Of a DNA stretch of 64,000 bases, positions 24,808 through 33,851 are shown in pieces. Source of the stretch: Microbacterium sp. W4I20 (GTDB lineage: Bacteria; Actinomycetota; Actinomycetes; Actinomycetales; Microbacteriaceae); assembly GCF_030816505.1 (NCBI RefSeq), contig NZ_JAUSYB010000001.1, positions 496,001 through 560,000 on the forward strand. The letters run 5' to 3'. Within the stretch, counting starts at the first letter, position 1; the number at the start of each line of letters is the position of its first letter. The notes under the pieces are model-generated. The model made no database searches, was not told where the DNA came from, and saw only the letters and a program-made list of their open reading frames with translations. The position numbers were made by a program, and so were the translations under genes.

Positions 24808-26355
24808 TCAGCTGACGGGCTTCTTGCGCGCCCGCCACCACGCGACCGCCAGGGCCACGAGACCGCCCCAGACGAGCAGCAGCTGGACCCACGGCCCCAG
24901 AACGACGCCCGAGGTGAGACCGGTGCGCAGCTCCACGTCCTCCAGCATCGCTCCGGCCTCGTCGGCATCCAGACTCGTCACAGTGGTGCCGTCCGGGCGG
25001 ATGATCTGACTCGTTCCGACCGTCGAGATGTTCACGACGCTGCGGCCGCTCTCGATCGCCCGCATGCGCGCGAAGGCGAGCTGCTGCAGGTTCTCGTTCG
25101 TGCCACGGAAGTCCGCATTGTTCGTCTGGAACACGAGGACCTCAGCACCCGCGTGCAGGCTCTCGGTGATCACGTCGTCGTAGATGACGTCGAAGCAGAT
25201 CGCCAGGCCGACCGAGACCCCGTCGACGTCGACGACGGGCGGATTCTCCCCCGGCGTGTACTCGCGCTGGATGAGCCCGATGAGGTCAGGGGCCAGCGCG
25301 TTGAAGAAAGCACGATCCGGCACGTACTCGCCGAACGGCACCGGATGCCGTTTGTCGTGCAGCTGCGTCGCTCCCCCGGCATCCGTCCACAGCATCGACG
25401 TGTTGAAGTACCGATCTGCCCGGCCGGTGGCGGCATTCGCGAGCAGTGGCGCTCCGATCCGCGTGGCGATCGAGGTCATCCGGCGCGCCAGGGACTCGTT
25501 CTGGAAGGGATCCGTGTCCAGCGATCCTTCGGGCCAGACGAGCAGATCGACGTCCTCGCCGTAGAGCGGTGTCGTCGCATCGGTCTGCGCCTGGATCAGG
25601 GAGAAGGGCTCACGCTGGTCGAAGTACCCGGAGGGACCGTTGCCCTGCACGGCGGCGATGCGCAGCAAGCCCGAGTCCGACGTCGGGAAGAGCGGGGTGA
25701 ACAGCAGGACGAGTACGAGCGCTGCCGGCATGACCAGACGCAGCGGCCGCTGCCAGGCGCGCAGGCGCACGACCTCGATGAGCATCGCCACCAGCAGGAC
25801 CATCAGGAAGCCGAGTCCGCTGACGCCCAGCCACGACGAGAGAGGCGCAAGGGGGCTCTGCGCCTGGCTCATGCCGATCCGCGCCCACGGGAAGCCTCCG
25901 TAGGGCCAGGAGCCCACGAACACCTCTCGTCCCACCCACAGCGCCGCGACGACCGACGGCAGGCCGAGCAGACGCCCCGCGGTACCGGGGAAGGCCCGCG
26001 GCATCCAGCGGTACGCGAGCGCGGTCAGGATCAGCGCGATGCCTGTCAAGCCGCCCTCGACGACGCTCAGAGCAGCCCACGGGATCGGACCGAGGTATCG
26101 CGACGTGAACGAGACCAGGAGCGCGAACAGCACGATGCCGTAGACGAGTCCGACCAGCAGCGCTCCCCCGGCTCGTCGTCCGATGAGCGCCAGCAGGATG
26201 AGGGCCGTCGCCGGGAAGGCCAGCGCCCAGATCGCGGCCGACGGATACGCGAAGTTCATCAGGCACGCGGAGATCGCCGCGGCGATCACGGCGGCCCAGA
26301 GCGGGAGGAGGGGGCGCGATCGCGCCGGGGACTCAGACATCCCTCTCATTCTCAC
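24808..26355 (-). CDS. lnt: Apolipoprotein N-acyltransferase
   Basis: 515 aa. About six hydrophobic segments (residues 1-200) precede a periplasm-side nitrilase domain and a last membrane segment. The catalytic triad is visible: Glu in LVWPEGSLDT (about 266), Lys in LHDKRHPVPFGEYVPD (about 330) and Cys in GLAICFDVIYDD (about 382). It adds a third acyl chain to the N-terminal Cys of lipoproteins; an FKBP-type lipoprotein is encoded in the same operon. The first start, GTG 26355, overlaps the helY stop. An ATG at 26340 (MSESPARS) gives a more usual N-terminus and is equally possible. Confidence 0.93.
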   Translation of the reverse strand: MRMRGMSESPARSRPLLPLWAAVIAAAISACLMNFAYPSAAIWALAFPATALILLALIGRRAGGALLVGLVYGIVLFALLVSFTSRYLGPIPWAALSVVEGGLTGIALILTALAYRWMPRAFPGTAGRLLGLPSVVAALWVGREVFVGSWPYGGFPWARIGMSQAQSPLAPLSSWLGVSGLGFLMVLLVAMLIEVVRLRAWQRPLRLVMPAALVLVLLFTPLFPTSDSGLLRIAAVQGNGPSGYFDQREPFSLIQAQTDATTPLYGEDVDLLVWPEGSLDTDPFQNESLARRMTSIATRIGAPLLANAATGRADRYFNTSMLWTDAGGATQLHDKRHPVPFGEYVPDRAFFNALAPDLIGLIQREYTPGENPPVVDVDGVSVGLAICFDVIYDDVITESLHAGAEVLVFQTNNADFRGTNENLQQLAFARMRAIESGRSVVNISTVGTSQIIRPDGTTVTSLDADEAGAMLEDVELRTGLTSGVVLGPWVQLLLVWGGLVALAVAWWRARKKPVS

Positions 26356-28826
26356 ATCGACGAGTAGGAGACGATTCCGCGTCGCACGCCGTCCAGAGCC
26401 GCCCGAGCCGTGCGGGCGAGCGTGCCGTCCTCGGCCACGATCGACAACTGATCGAGGAGGTCGATCGTCTGCTTCGCCCAGCGCACGAAGTCACCGGCGG
26501 CCATGTCGGCATCGATCAGCACCCGGTCGAGCATGCCGCCGCGCGCCCAGGAGTGCATGGCACCGGCAAGACCGGCCGCCAGCGGCTCGCTGCCCGGCAG
26601 ATGGTGATCCTTCTCCAGGTCGTCGAGTTCGGCCCAGAGAGTCGTCGTCTTCTCGTAGGCCGCGCGGAACGCGCCGCGCGGAAGGTTCCGCTCCCCCGCG
26701 TTCGCCTCATCGCGGCGCGGTTCATACACGAGGCAGCAGGCCATCGCGGCGAGCGACGGAGCGTCCAGCCCGTTCCAGAGTCCCTGCCTCAGGGACTCCG
26801 CGACCAGCAGGTCACGCTCCCCGTAGATGCGGCGCATCGTGCGTCCGGCATCCGTCAGAACGGTCTCCGCGCCCTCTGCCGTCAGGTAATCGAGGGTCTC
26901 GAGCACCTCGACGACGCGGTCGAAGACGCGCGCGACGGTGCCCGTGCGCGTCTCGATCTGGCGACGGAGGCGATCGGTCTGACGCTTGAGCTTCCAGTAG
27001 CGCTCGGCCCAACGGGCATGCGCCTCGCGATCGGGGCATCGATGACAGGGATGCCGTTGCATCTGCGTCCGCAGCGATTGGATGCGCTTCATGCGCTTGT
27101 CACGAGAGGCGCGCGGCGCCTGGGAGTCCTGCCGGTTCTTCTTCTCGAGGTCGCTCAGCTCACGCCGGATCGCCGCGTACTCGGGGAAGTCGCCGTGCTC
27201 GCAGGCCATCGACTTCTGGTAGCCGGCGAGCGACTCCTCCGCCTCTCGAACCTGCCGCGCCAGCCCGACGACGGAACGATCGGCCTGGAACTGCGCGAAC
27301 GAGGACTCCAGGATCTGGCGCGCCCTGGCCTTGCCGAACATGTCGATGAGGTTGACCGCCATGTTGTAGGTCGGCCGGAAGCTGGAGTTCAGCGGATAGG
27401 TCCGTCGCGACGCGAGCGCAGCCACGGACTGCGGGTCCATGCCCTCGGTCCACTGCACCACGGCGTGTCCCTCGACGTCGATGCCGCGGCGGCCGGCGCG
27501 CCCGGTGAGCTGCGTGTACTCCCCCGACGTGATGGCGACACGGGCCTCGCCGTTGAACTTCTCCATCTTCTCGAGGACGACCGTGCGCGCGGGCATGTTG
27601 ATCCCGAGCGCCAGGGTCTCGGTGGCGAAGACGACCTTGACGAGCTTGAGGCGGTAGAGCTCCTCGACCACTTCCTTGAACGCGGGAAGCAGGCCGGCAT
27701 GATGTGCCGCGACACCGCGCTCGAGGTTCTCCAGCCAGTCCCAGTAGCCGAGCACACCGAGATCCTCGTCCTGGAGCGATCGGGTCCGCTCCTCGACGAT
27801 CGCTCGGATCTCGGCCTTCTCCTCGCTCGACGTGAGACGGATGCCGGAGCGACGCACCTGCTGCACGGCGGCGTCGCATCCGACCCGGCTGAAGATGAAG
27901 AAGATGGCGGGGAGCAGATTCGCGCGCTCGAGGAGCTTGATCACATCGGGCCGGTCCATCCGCTCGATGCGTCGGACGTTCGACGGACGCACGGGGCGCT
28001 GCCCGCCGCGGGGTGGGCGCTTGGCCTGCCGTCCCGCGTGCCGGTTGCTGATGTAGGACTGGGTCTGACGATTGTTCTCGTAATTCGAGCCGGTGAACGA
28101 GCGGATCCGCATCAGCTCCTGGTTCACCTGCGCTGTCGCGATTCCCGCTCGGTCGTCGAAGAGCGGCAGGAGGTCGTCGCGCACCAGCACGTGCTGCTCG
28201 AGCGGGACCGGCCGGATCTCGGAGACGATCACCTCGGTGTCGCCGCGCACCGTGTCGAGCCAGTCGCCGAACTCCTCGGCGTTCGACACCGTGGCGCTCA
28301 GGGAGACGAGCCGCACCTGCTGCGGCAGGTGGATGATGACCTCTTCCCACACCGCGCCGCGGAACCGATCGGCGAGGTAATGGACCTCGTCCATGATCAC
28401 GTGGCGAAGGTCGCGCAGCGCCGGTGAATCGGCGTAGATCATGTTGCGGAGCACCTCGGTGGTCATCACCACGATCCGGGCGTTGCCGTTGATGTTGGTG
28501 TCACCGGTGAGGAGCCCCACCTCCTCCGGTCCGTAGACCTCGACCAGCTCCCGGAACTTCTGGTTCGAGAGCGCCTTCATCGGGGTCGTGTAGAAGGCCT
28601 TGTCCTTCGGCGTCTGCATGGCCAGGTGGATCGCGAACTCGCCCACGATGGTCTTGCCTGCTCCGGTGGGAGCCGCGACGAGCACGCTGCGACCGCTCTC
28701 GAGGGCGTGGCACCCCGCGATCTGGAAAGGATCGAGTTCGAACTTCTGGCGTGCGGCGAAGGCGACGGTCGCCGGGTGCTCAGCGGCCTCTCGTGCAGCC
28801 GCGTAACGCTCGGACGGCGAACTCAT
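26352..28826 (-). CDS. helY: Ski2/Mtr4-type DEVH RNA helicase HelY
   Basis: 824 aa, superfamily 2 helicase. The motifs are APTGAGKTIVGE (Walker A, about 53-64), MDEVHYLADRFRG (motif II, about 146), LSATVSN (motif III, about 176) and QLTGRAGRRGIDVEGH (motif VI, about 440). A C-terminal DSHCT domain covers about residues 640-815. A cysteine group HPCHRCPDREAH near 597-608 resembles a metal site in the arm region. The ATG at 28826 overlaps the tatC stop by four bases (ATGA). tatA-tatC-helY is the same order as in Mycobacterium tuberculosis. Confidence 0.93.
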   Translation of the reverse strand: MSSPSERYAAAREAAEHPATVAFAARQKFELDPFQIAGCHALESGRSVLVAAPTGAGKTIVGEFAIHLAMQTPKDKAFYTTPMKALSNQKFRELVEVYGPEEVGLLTGDTNINGNARIVVMTTEVLRNMIYADSPALRDLRHVIMDEVHYLADRFRGAVWEEVIIHLPQQVRLVSLSATVSNAEEFGDWLDTVRGDTEVIVSEIRPVPLEQHVLVRDDLLPLFDDRAGIATAQVNQELMRIRSFTGSNYENNRQTQSYISNRHAGRQAKRPPRGGQRPVRPSNVRRIERMDRPDVIKLLERANLLPAIFFIFSRVGCDAAVQQVRRSGIRLTSSEEKAEIRAIVEERTRSLQDEDLGVLGYWDWLENLERGVAAHHAGLLPAFKEVVEELYRLKLVKVVFATETLALGINMPARTVVLEKMEKFNGEARVAITSGEYTQLTGRAGRRGIDVEGHAVVQWTEGMDPQSVAALASRRTYPLNSSFRPTYNMAVNLIDMFGKARARQILESSFAQFQADRSVVGLARQVREAEESLAGYQKSMACEHGDFPEYAAIRRELSDLEKKNRQDSQAPRASRDKRMKRIQSLRTQMQRHPCHRCPDREAHARWAERYWKLKRQTDRLRRQIETRTGTVARVFDRVVEVLETLDYLTAEGAETVLTDAGRTMRRIYGERDLLVAESLRQGLWNGLDAPSLAAMACCLVYEPRRDEANAGERNLPRGAFRAAYEKTTTLWAELDDLEKDHHLPGSEPLAAGLAGAMHSWARGGMLDRVLIDADMAAGDFVRWAKQTIDLLDQLSIVAEDGTLARTARAALDGVRRGIVSYSSM

Positions 28827-29632
28827 GCAGGATCCGGCAACAGCCCCGCAGCGGCGTCACGCTTGCGCTTGCGCCGATCGAACAGCAGAGACAGCCCCGC
28901 TGCAGCGAAGAAGAGCACGATCAGGATGCCGGCGAGCATCAGCATGCTGATCACGTCAGCGGCCGGCGTCGACAGCGCGGCGAACACCGTCGCGATGAGG
29001 ATCGCGACGCGCCAACCCTTGAGGATCGCCTTGCCGGACATGACCCCGGCGACGTTCAGCGCGACCAGGAAGACCGGGAGCACGAAGGCGACACCGAGCA
29101 CGATCATCAGCTTGAAGATGAAGTCGTAGTACTCCTGCGCCTGGAAGAGGTTCTTCGCCCCTTCCGGCGTGAATCCTGCCATCAGCTCGATGATGTGCGG
29201 CTGGATCAGGACACCGATGTAGCACCCGGCGAAGAACAGCGGAACCGCGGCGGCGACGAAGGAGATCGTGTAGCGGACCTCCTTGCGCGTCAGCCCTGGC
29301 ATGATGAACGCCCAGATCTGCCACAGCCAGACCGGCGCCGAGATGAACAACCCGAGCGAGAACGCGATGCGCATGCGCATGTCGAACGGACCGGTGATGG
29401 TCGAGTACACGAGCGCGGCAACGTCTTCGCCTCGCTCAGCGGCGATGTCGTTGATCGGCTTCGTGATGAAGTTGATGACCGGGTCGGTGATCAGGAATGC
29501 GATGACCATGCCGACGACGAGCGCGAGCGCAGCGAACATGAGCCGCTTGCGGAGTTCGACGAGATGTGCGCCGAGCGACATCCGCCGATCCCGATCCGCC
29601 TTCTGCTTCACGGTCGGTTCGATGGTTGCCAC
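28823..29632 (-). CDS. tatC: Twin-arginine translocase subunit TatC
   Basis: 269 aa, polytopic membrane protein with six hydrophobic segments. The conserved N-terminal motif is MSLGAHLVELRKRLMFA (about residues 19-35). FMPGLTRKEVRYT near 110 and GVAFVLPVFLVALNVAG near 176 are typical. TatC recognises the twin-arginine signal; a substrate candidate is the amidase at 15405. The C-terminal tail is basic (RRKRKRDAA). It lies six bases downstream of tatA. No tatB is in the window. Confidence 0.95.
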   Translation of the reverse strand: MATIEPTVKQKADRDRRMSLGAHLVELRKRLMFAALALVVGMVIAFLITDPVINFITKPINDIAAERGEDVAALVYSTITGPFDMRMRIAFSLGLFISAPVWLWQIWAFIMPGLTRKEVRYTISFVAAAVPLFFAGCYIGVLIQPHIIELMAGFTPEGAKNLFQAQEYYDFIFKLMIVLGVAFVLPVFLVALNVAGVMSGKAILKGWRVAILIATVFAALSTPAADVISMLMLAGILIVLFFAAAGLSLLFDRRKRKRDAAAGLLPDPA

Positions 29633-29638
29633 GGCCGG

Positions 29639-29872
29639 TTAGGTGCGGGGCGGAGTCTCAGGTTCGACGCCCGAGTCCTTCACCGTGGTGGGCTCGGCGA
29701 CGACCGTGTCGCTGCGCGCCGCGTCTTCGTCCTTCATGGCCTTCATCTCGCCCTTGAAGACACGAGCCGACTGACCCATGCTCTTCGCCAGAGCGGGCAG
29801 CTTCGCAGCGCCGAAAAGAAGGAGGATGACGGCGAGCACGATGAGCAGGTGCCAGCCTTGCAGTCCAGCCAT
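29639..29872 (-). CDS. tatA: Sec-independent protein translocase TatA
   Basis: 77 aa. One N-terminal membrane helix (GWHLLIVLAVILLLFGAAKLP, residues about 5-25, given in part), then the hinge KLPALAKSMGQS and an amphipathic helix, then an acidic, Thr/Pro-rich tail. The FGAAKLP motif is diagnostic. I chose the ATG at 29872; longer frames reach back into pafC and are arginine-rich. There is no clear Shine-Dalgarno. A TAGACT -10 box (29907-29912 on the minus strand) inside the pafC end may give it an extra promoter. Confidence 0.94.
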   Translation of the reverse strand: MAGLQGWHLLIVLAVILLLFGAAKLPALAKSMGQSARVFKGEMKAMKDEDAARSDTVVAEPTTVKDSGVEPETPPRT

Positions 29873-29916
29873 TTTAAAATCCCGTCGTCGGTGGGCGATC
29901 CATCTCAGTCTACAGA

Positions 29917-30900
29917 TCAATCCCCGAGATCGGGGCGGTGGTACAGAGCGAGTCCCGCCGCCGCCCACTCCCGCGTGGCTGCGCGCGCGACGCCCGGCTC
30001 CAGCACCTCCATCGCTCCCCCGAAGCGCGCCGCGAGGCGCTTGATGCCGCGGGGGTCGGCGAGATGGAGGTGCGCGGTCACGCTTCCGTCGACGGCCTCG
30101 AGCGCCGTCGTCGGGAAGAATCCGCTCAGCAGCGGGGCGAACCGCTCCGACACCCGCACCGTCACCTCACGCTCCTCGTCCAGTCCCGCGAAGGCCTCCG
30201 GTACCTGGTCCCCGCCGTGCGTGATCGGGATGTCGGTCAGCTTCGGCTCGCTCACACGGTCGAGGTGGAACGTGCGCATCGCCTGCCGCAGGTGACACCA
30301 GCCCTGCAGATACCACTGCGCGTTGGTGATGAGGATCTGCATGGGGTCCACGGTCCGGGTGGTCGGCACGGCATCCGGTGCCTGATAGGTGAAGGAGATC
30401 GCGACGCCGTCCTGCAGCCCGCGGGCCACGGCCTCGCGCACCTCGTCGACCGCGCTCGGGGCGACGACGACATCCGCGGGGGCGTCCGCTGCACCACGGG
30501 AGAGCTTGGAGATGAGGCCTGCGACGAGTCCCGAGTCCGAGACGGCGGGCACCGCGGCGACCATCTGGAGGCCGGCCAGCAGCGCGGCGGCCTCGCGGGC
30601 GGTGAAGCGCGGTACACGGCGCAGGGCGACATCGTTCGTGATCTCGATGACGTCTTCGAGGTCGAGGAGGTCCCAGTTGATGTCGAACATCTCCTGCGGC
30701 TGCTGCCAGTAGCCGGATTCCCCGGGGAGTCCGATGACCGTCAGCTTCTCGACCATCGCCCGCATCTCCTGCGGCGTCACGCCGAACTCCGCCGACGCTT
30801 CGGCGAGCGAGACCTGACCGTGCTCGAGGAGGTAGGGCACGAGGGTGAGGTACAGCCGCACACGGTCCGCTGCCAACAGCGGCTTCGCCTGGGCGCTCAT
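29917..30900 (-). CDS. pafC: WYL-domain transcriptional regulator PafC
   Basis: 327 aa. An N-terminal winged-helix region (RLYLTLVPYLLEHGQVSLAEA near 14, then FGVTPQEMRAMVEKL) is followed by the WYL domain with NAQWYLQGWCHLRQAMRTFHLDRV near 190-213. A C-terminal WCX-like region follows. In mycobacteria PafB and PafC form a heterodimer that activates the RecA-independent DNA-damage response. It overlaps pafB by four bases (ATGA 30897-30900), so the pair is translated together. Strong synteny with tatA-tatC-helY supports the name. Confidence 0.92.
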   Translation of the reverse strand: MSAQAKPLLAADRVRLYLTLVPYLLEHGQVSLAEASAEFGVTPQEMRAMVEKLTVIGLPGESGYWQQPQEMFDINWDLLDLEDVIEITNDVALRRVPRFTAREAAALLAGLQMVAAVPAVSDSGLVAGLISKLSRGAADAPADVVVAPSAVDEVREAVARGLQDGVAISFTYQAPDAVPTTRTVDPMQILITNAQWYLQGWCHLRQAMRTFHLDRVSEPKLTDIPITHGGDQVPEAFAGLDEEREVTVRVSERFAPLLSGFFPTTALEAVDGSVTAHLHLADPRGIKRLAARFGGAMEVLEPGVARAATREWAAAGLALYHRPDLGD

Positions 30901-31889
30901 GAGGCCTCCTCCCGCTCGGCGTGCGCGTCGAGGGCCGCGCGCAGTCGCGCGATCACCGCGTCGCGGAGTGGAGCCGGCTCGACCACGCGCACCTCTGGCC
31001 CGTAGGACGCGAGCTCGTCGGCGAAGATGTGCAGGTCGACGAACGGCACCGTGATGCCCTGAGCCGCGGGGGCCGCCCGACGTCCGAGCCGCAGAGACGC
31101 TTCCGTGCCGGGAGTCACCTCCAGCAATGCGGAGTTCTCGGCCGCGACGCGCTCGAGACCCGCGAGAGCACGGTCTCCCGCTCCGTCGCGGAGCGCGGGA
31201 TCGAAGCTCTTCGCGGTCATCTTGACCTCGCCGACGATCCGGCTGAGCAGGAACATCCGGTCCTCCTCGACGTCGACGTCGATGCCGAACACATGCCAGC
31301 GCGCCTCGTAGTCCACCAGGGCGAGAGGGCGGATGCTGCGCCGCCTCGGCACGGCCTCGCCCGGTTTCAGGTACTCGAAGACGACGATCCGGCTCTTCTC
31401 GATCGCCTCCTGCAGCGGCGAGAACGCCGCGTCGCGGGCTGTGATCCGAGGAGCGAAGCCGATGATCGGCTCGTCGCCGTCGATCCCCAGGGCGCGGATC
31501 TTCCGGACGCCGGACTGCGCGTCGCCCGACGCCGACTCCGCACTCCAGACGCTCCCCGCGAGGCGGAGCACCGCCAGCTCTGCCGGAGTGAACTCGATGT
31601 CGGACGGCAGGTCGTACTCCGCCTGCGGAATGCGATAACGGGCCTCGCGCAGGTCGTTCGGGTCGGCCTGATCGCCGATCGTCTCGATCGGCACGCCCAG
31701 GGAGCGGAGCTCCTCCTTGTCGCGCTCGAACATCTTCTCGAGGGCATCGGAGCGGGTACCGGCATCCGCGCGCTGACGGTAGCCCGACACGTTGTCGAGG
31801 ATCTGCTGCTTGGTCAGCCCGATCTCCGTGGCCATCAGCGCCACGACGAGATTCGTCAGGCGCTCCTCCGCGGGAATCCGGGCAGCCAT
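30897..31889 (-). CDS. pafB: WYL-domain transcriptional regulator PafB
   Basis: 330 aa. The winged-helix DNA-binding part is PAEERLTNLVVALMATEIGLTK with GYRQRADAGTRSDALEKMFERDKEELRSLG (in pieces, about residues 6-70). The WYL domain shows YEARWHVFGIDVDVEEDRMFLLSRI near 205-229, with the WYL core replaced by RWHVFG. The ATG at 31889 shares one base with the TGA of the FKBP gene (TGATG). It is the partner of PafC in the DNA-damage response. In this locus the usual neighbour pafA (Pup ligase) is absent. Confidence 0.92.
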   Translation of the reverse strand: MAARIPAEERLTNLVVALMATEIGLTKQQILDNVSGYRQRADAGTRSDALEKMFERDKEELRSLGVPIETIGDQADPNDLREARYRIPQAEYDLPSDIEFTPAELAVLRLAGSVWSAESASGDAQSGVRKIRALGIDGDEPIIGFAPRITARDAAFSPLQEAIEKSRIVVFEYLKPGEAVPRRRSIRPLALVDYEARWHVFGIDVDVEEDRMFLLSRIVGEVKMTAKSFDPALRDGAGDRALAGLERVAAENSALLEVTPGTEASLRLGRRAAPAAQGITVPFVDLHIFADELASYGPEVRVVEPAPLRDAVIARLRAALDAHAEREEAS

Positions 31890-32821
31890 CACTGGGTCGG
31901 CGCCGTGACTGCGCCCAGGATGTCGACGACGTAGGCGACCGCAGGAGCTCCCTCGGCGCCGGGAGTCACCACGAGCACCTGCGAACCGACCGTCTTGCCG
32001 ACCAGAGCCTCGGCGACGGCGGGCGCGACCTGCGAGATGTCGGCCGCAACGGCCTTCCCCCACGTGGTGTTGACGACCTTCTTGTCGTCCCAGCCGACGG
32101 CGGTGTAGTGGACGAACGGCATCTCACCGGTGGCGACCTCGTCGCCCTCGCCCTTGATCAGCGTCTGGACGACCTGAGTGGTGGGCGCCGCCGAGTCGGG
32201 GATGATCACCCCGGGCGTGCCGTCGGGCGCGCGGACCACGGTCGGCATCCCGGCTGCGTCATTGAACTGCAGCGTGCCTTCCGCGCGGGGAAGGAAGACG
32301 TCGAGCGCATCGCCGATGAACACCATGGTGTCGTCCGCCGCGAGTCCGAAGCCCGAGAGCGTCTCCGCTCCGGCGTCTTCTGCCGAGACCGCCACTACGA
32401 TTCGCGATCCCTCGGTCACGCACTTCAACGCGGAGGAGAGCGCGGGAAAACGCTCCGACTGGATGTCGAGGCTGGTGAGCGCTCCCGTCGAGGCATCGTA
32501 TTCCGTCGAGGCGACCATCTCACCGGTCTCGCCGCTGTAGAGCGAGAGCTCGAGGACGAAGGGCTGCTGGCCGTTCTCGACCGGGCGTCCATCACCCTCG
32601 ATGACGGTGCTCGAGCCGGACTTCTCCACCTGCAAGGGCGAGAAGATGCTCACGTCGGGCTTCGATCCGAGGTCGCCTTTCACGGTGACGGCATCGCGGA
32701 CGCCGACCGAGTCGGCGCTGCGATCGCATGCGGCATCGTCGGAGGAACCGGTCGCAGTGCAGCCCGTCAGGGCGAGGACGGCGAGGCTGAGGGAGGCCAG
32801 AACGGCGGACGTTTTACGCAC
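31889..32821 (-). CDS. FKBP-type peptidyl-prolyl isomerase-like lipoprotein
   Basis: 310 aa. A lipoprotein signal peptide with lipobox LTGC places the lipidated Cys at residue 21, so it is anchored outside the membrane; lnt in the same operon may modify it. The C-terminal 100 residues are FKBP-like (MPFVHYTAVGWDDKKVVNTTW near 230, then VGSQVLVVTP and AYVVDILG), but the classic FDSS motif is replaced by NTTW, so catalysis is uncertain. The region at 60-160 looks like a second, degenerate FKBP-type module. In relatives an FKBP gene is found next to pafA. It is coupled to pafB. Confidence 0.85.
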   Translation of the reverse strand: MRKTSAVLASLSLAVLALTGCTATGSSDDAACDRSADSVGVRDAVTVKGDLGSKPDVSIFSPLQVEKSGSSTVIEGDGRPVENGQQPFVLELSLYSGETGEMVASTEYDASTGALTSLDIQSERFPALSSALKCVTEGSRIVVAVSAEDAGAETLSGFGLAADDTMVFIGDALDVFLPRAEGTLQFNDAAGMPTVVRAPDGTPGVIIPDSAAPTTQVVQTLIKGEGDEVATGEMPFVHYTAVGWDDKKVVNTTWGKAVAADISQVAPAVAEALVGKTVGSQVLVVTPGAEGAPAVAYVVDILGAVTAPTQ

Positions 32822-32831
32822 GCGCTCCAGT

Positions 32832-33851
32832 CTATTCCGTCGTGTCGTCCGATTCGCGCGAAGCGGCAGCCAAGCGTGCCCCTTCGGCGGCCTTGCCCGC
32901 CTCCCTGGCCCGCTTGCGCAGGTTCTTGTCGGTGATCTCGCGATCGCCGACGGCGCCCGGGGTCCACAACTCCACGTCGTCGTCGCCGTAGCTGCTCTTC
33001 GATGCCCGTCGCTTCACCGACGGCGCCACCGCACCGGGGGCGAGACGACGAGCCGTGAGCAGAAATCCGGTATGCGCGACCATGCGGTGGTCGGGACGCA
33101 CGGCGAGTCCTTCGACATGCCAGCCTCGGACCATCGTCTCGGACGCCTCGGGGTCCGTGAACAGGCCCGTGGCGCGGATGTACTCGGCCGTGCGCGACAG
33201 CTGCGTCACGGTCGCGACGTAGCAGAGGACGACTCCGCCGGGGGTCAGGGCCTCCGCCACGGCGTCGATGCACTCCCAGGGGGCGAGCATGTCGAGGACC
33301 ACGCGATCGACGGTGCCGGCCGGCACGGCGTCGGGGAGCTGCTCGACCAGATCGCCGACCACCACGCTCCATGCGGTGGGATGCTCGCCGAAGAAGGTCT
33401 CCACGTTCCCCCGAGCGACATCGGCGAAGTCCTCGCGACGCTCGAACGAGAGGAGCCTCCCCTCCGAGCCGACGGCGCGCAGAAGCGACAGCGAGAGCGC
33501 ACCGGATCCGACCCCGGCCTCGACGACGGTCGCTCCGGGGAAGACGTCGGCCTGCATGACGATCTGTGCCGCATCCTTCGGGTACACGATCGCGGCGCCG
33601 CGGGGCATCGACATCGCGAAATCGCGGAGCAGCGGGCGCAGAGCCAGGTAGTCGTGACCCGAGCTGTTCGGCACGACGGAACCGTCGGGAAGCCCGATGA
33701 GGTCACGGTGGCGCAGCACACCCTGATGCGTGTGCAGCTCGCCGTCCTCGCGCAGCGTCACTGTGTGCAGGCGGCCCTTGGGGCCTGTCAGCTGCACGCG
33801 ATCACCGATCCGGAACGGACCGCTCGGTCGCTGGGTGTCGGTGCTGGTCAT
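32832..33851 (-). CDS. trmI: tRNA (adenine-58-N1)-methyltransferase TrmI
   Basis: 339 aa. The N-terminal beta domain has RIGDRVQLTGPKGRLHTVTL near residue 14. It is followed by IVYPKDAAQIVMQADVFPGATVVEAGVGSGALS (in pieces, about 89-121), the SAM-binding signature of TrmI. DRVVLDMLAPWECIDAVAEAL near 182-202 and GGVVLCYVATVTQL near 207 complete the core. The C-terminal 70 residues are charged and low in complexity. It methylates A58 of the tRNA T-loop. The ATG overlaps the HAD-gene stop (ATGA at 33848-33851). In many actinobacteria trmI is next to the proteasomal ATPase gene. Confidence 0.92.
   Translation of the reverse strand: MTSTDTQRPSGPFRIGDRVQLTGPKGRLHTVTLREDGELHTHQGVLRHRDLIGLPDGSVVPNSSGHDYLALRPLLRDFAMSMPRGAAIVYPKDAAQIVMQADVFPGATVVEAGVGSGALSLSLLRAVGSEGRLLSFERREDFADVARGNVETFFGEHPTAWSVVVGDLVEQLPDAVPAGTVDRVVLDMLAPWECIDAVAEALTPGGVVLCYVATVTQLSRTAEYIRATGLFTDPEASETMVRGWHVEGLAVRPDHRMVAHTGFLLTARRLAPGAVAPSVKRRASKSSYGDDDVELWTPGAVGDREITDKNLRKRAREAGKAAEGARLAAASRESDDTTE

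Noticed and set aside
24445..26367. 640-codon plus-strand frame opposite lnt
   Set aside because: It overlaps rbpA, runs through the strong rbpA terminator and is dominated by Arg, Asp and His.
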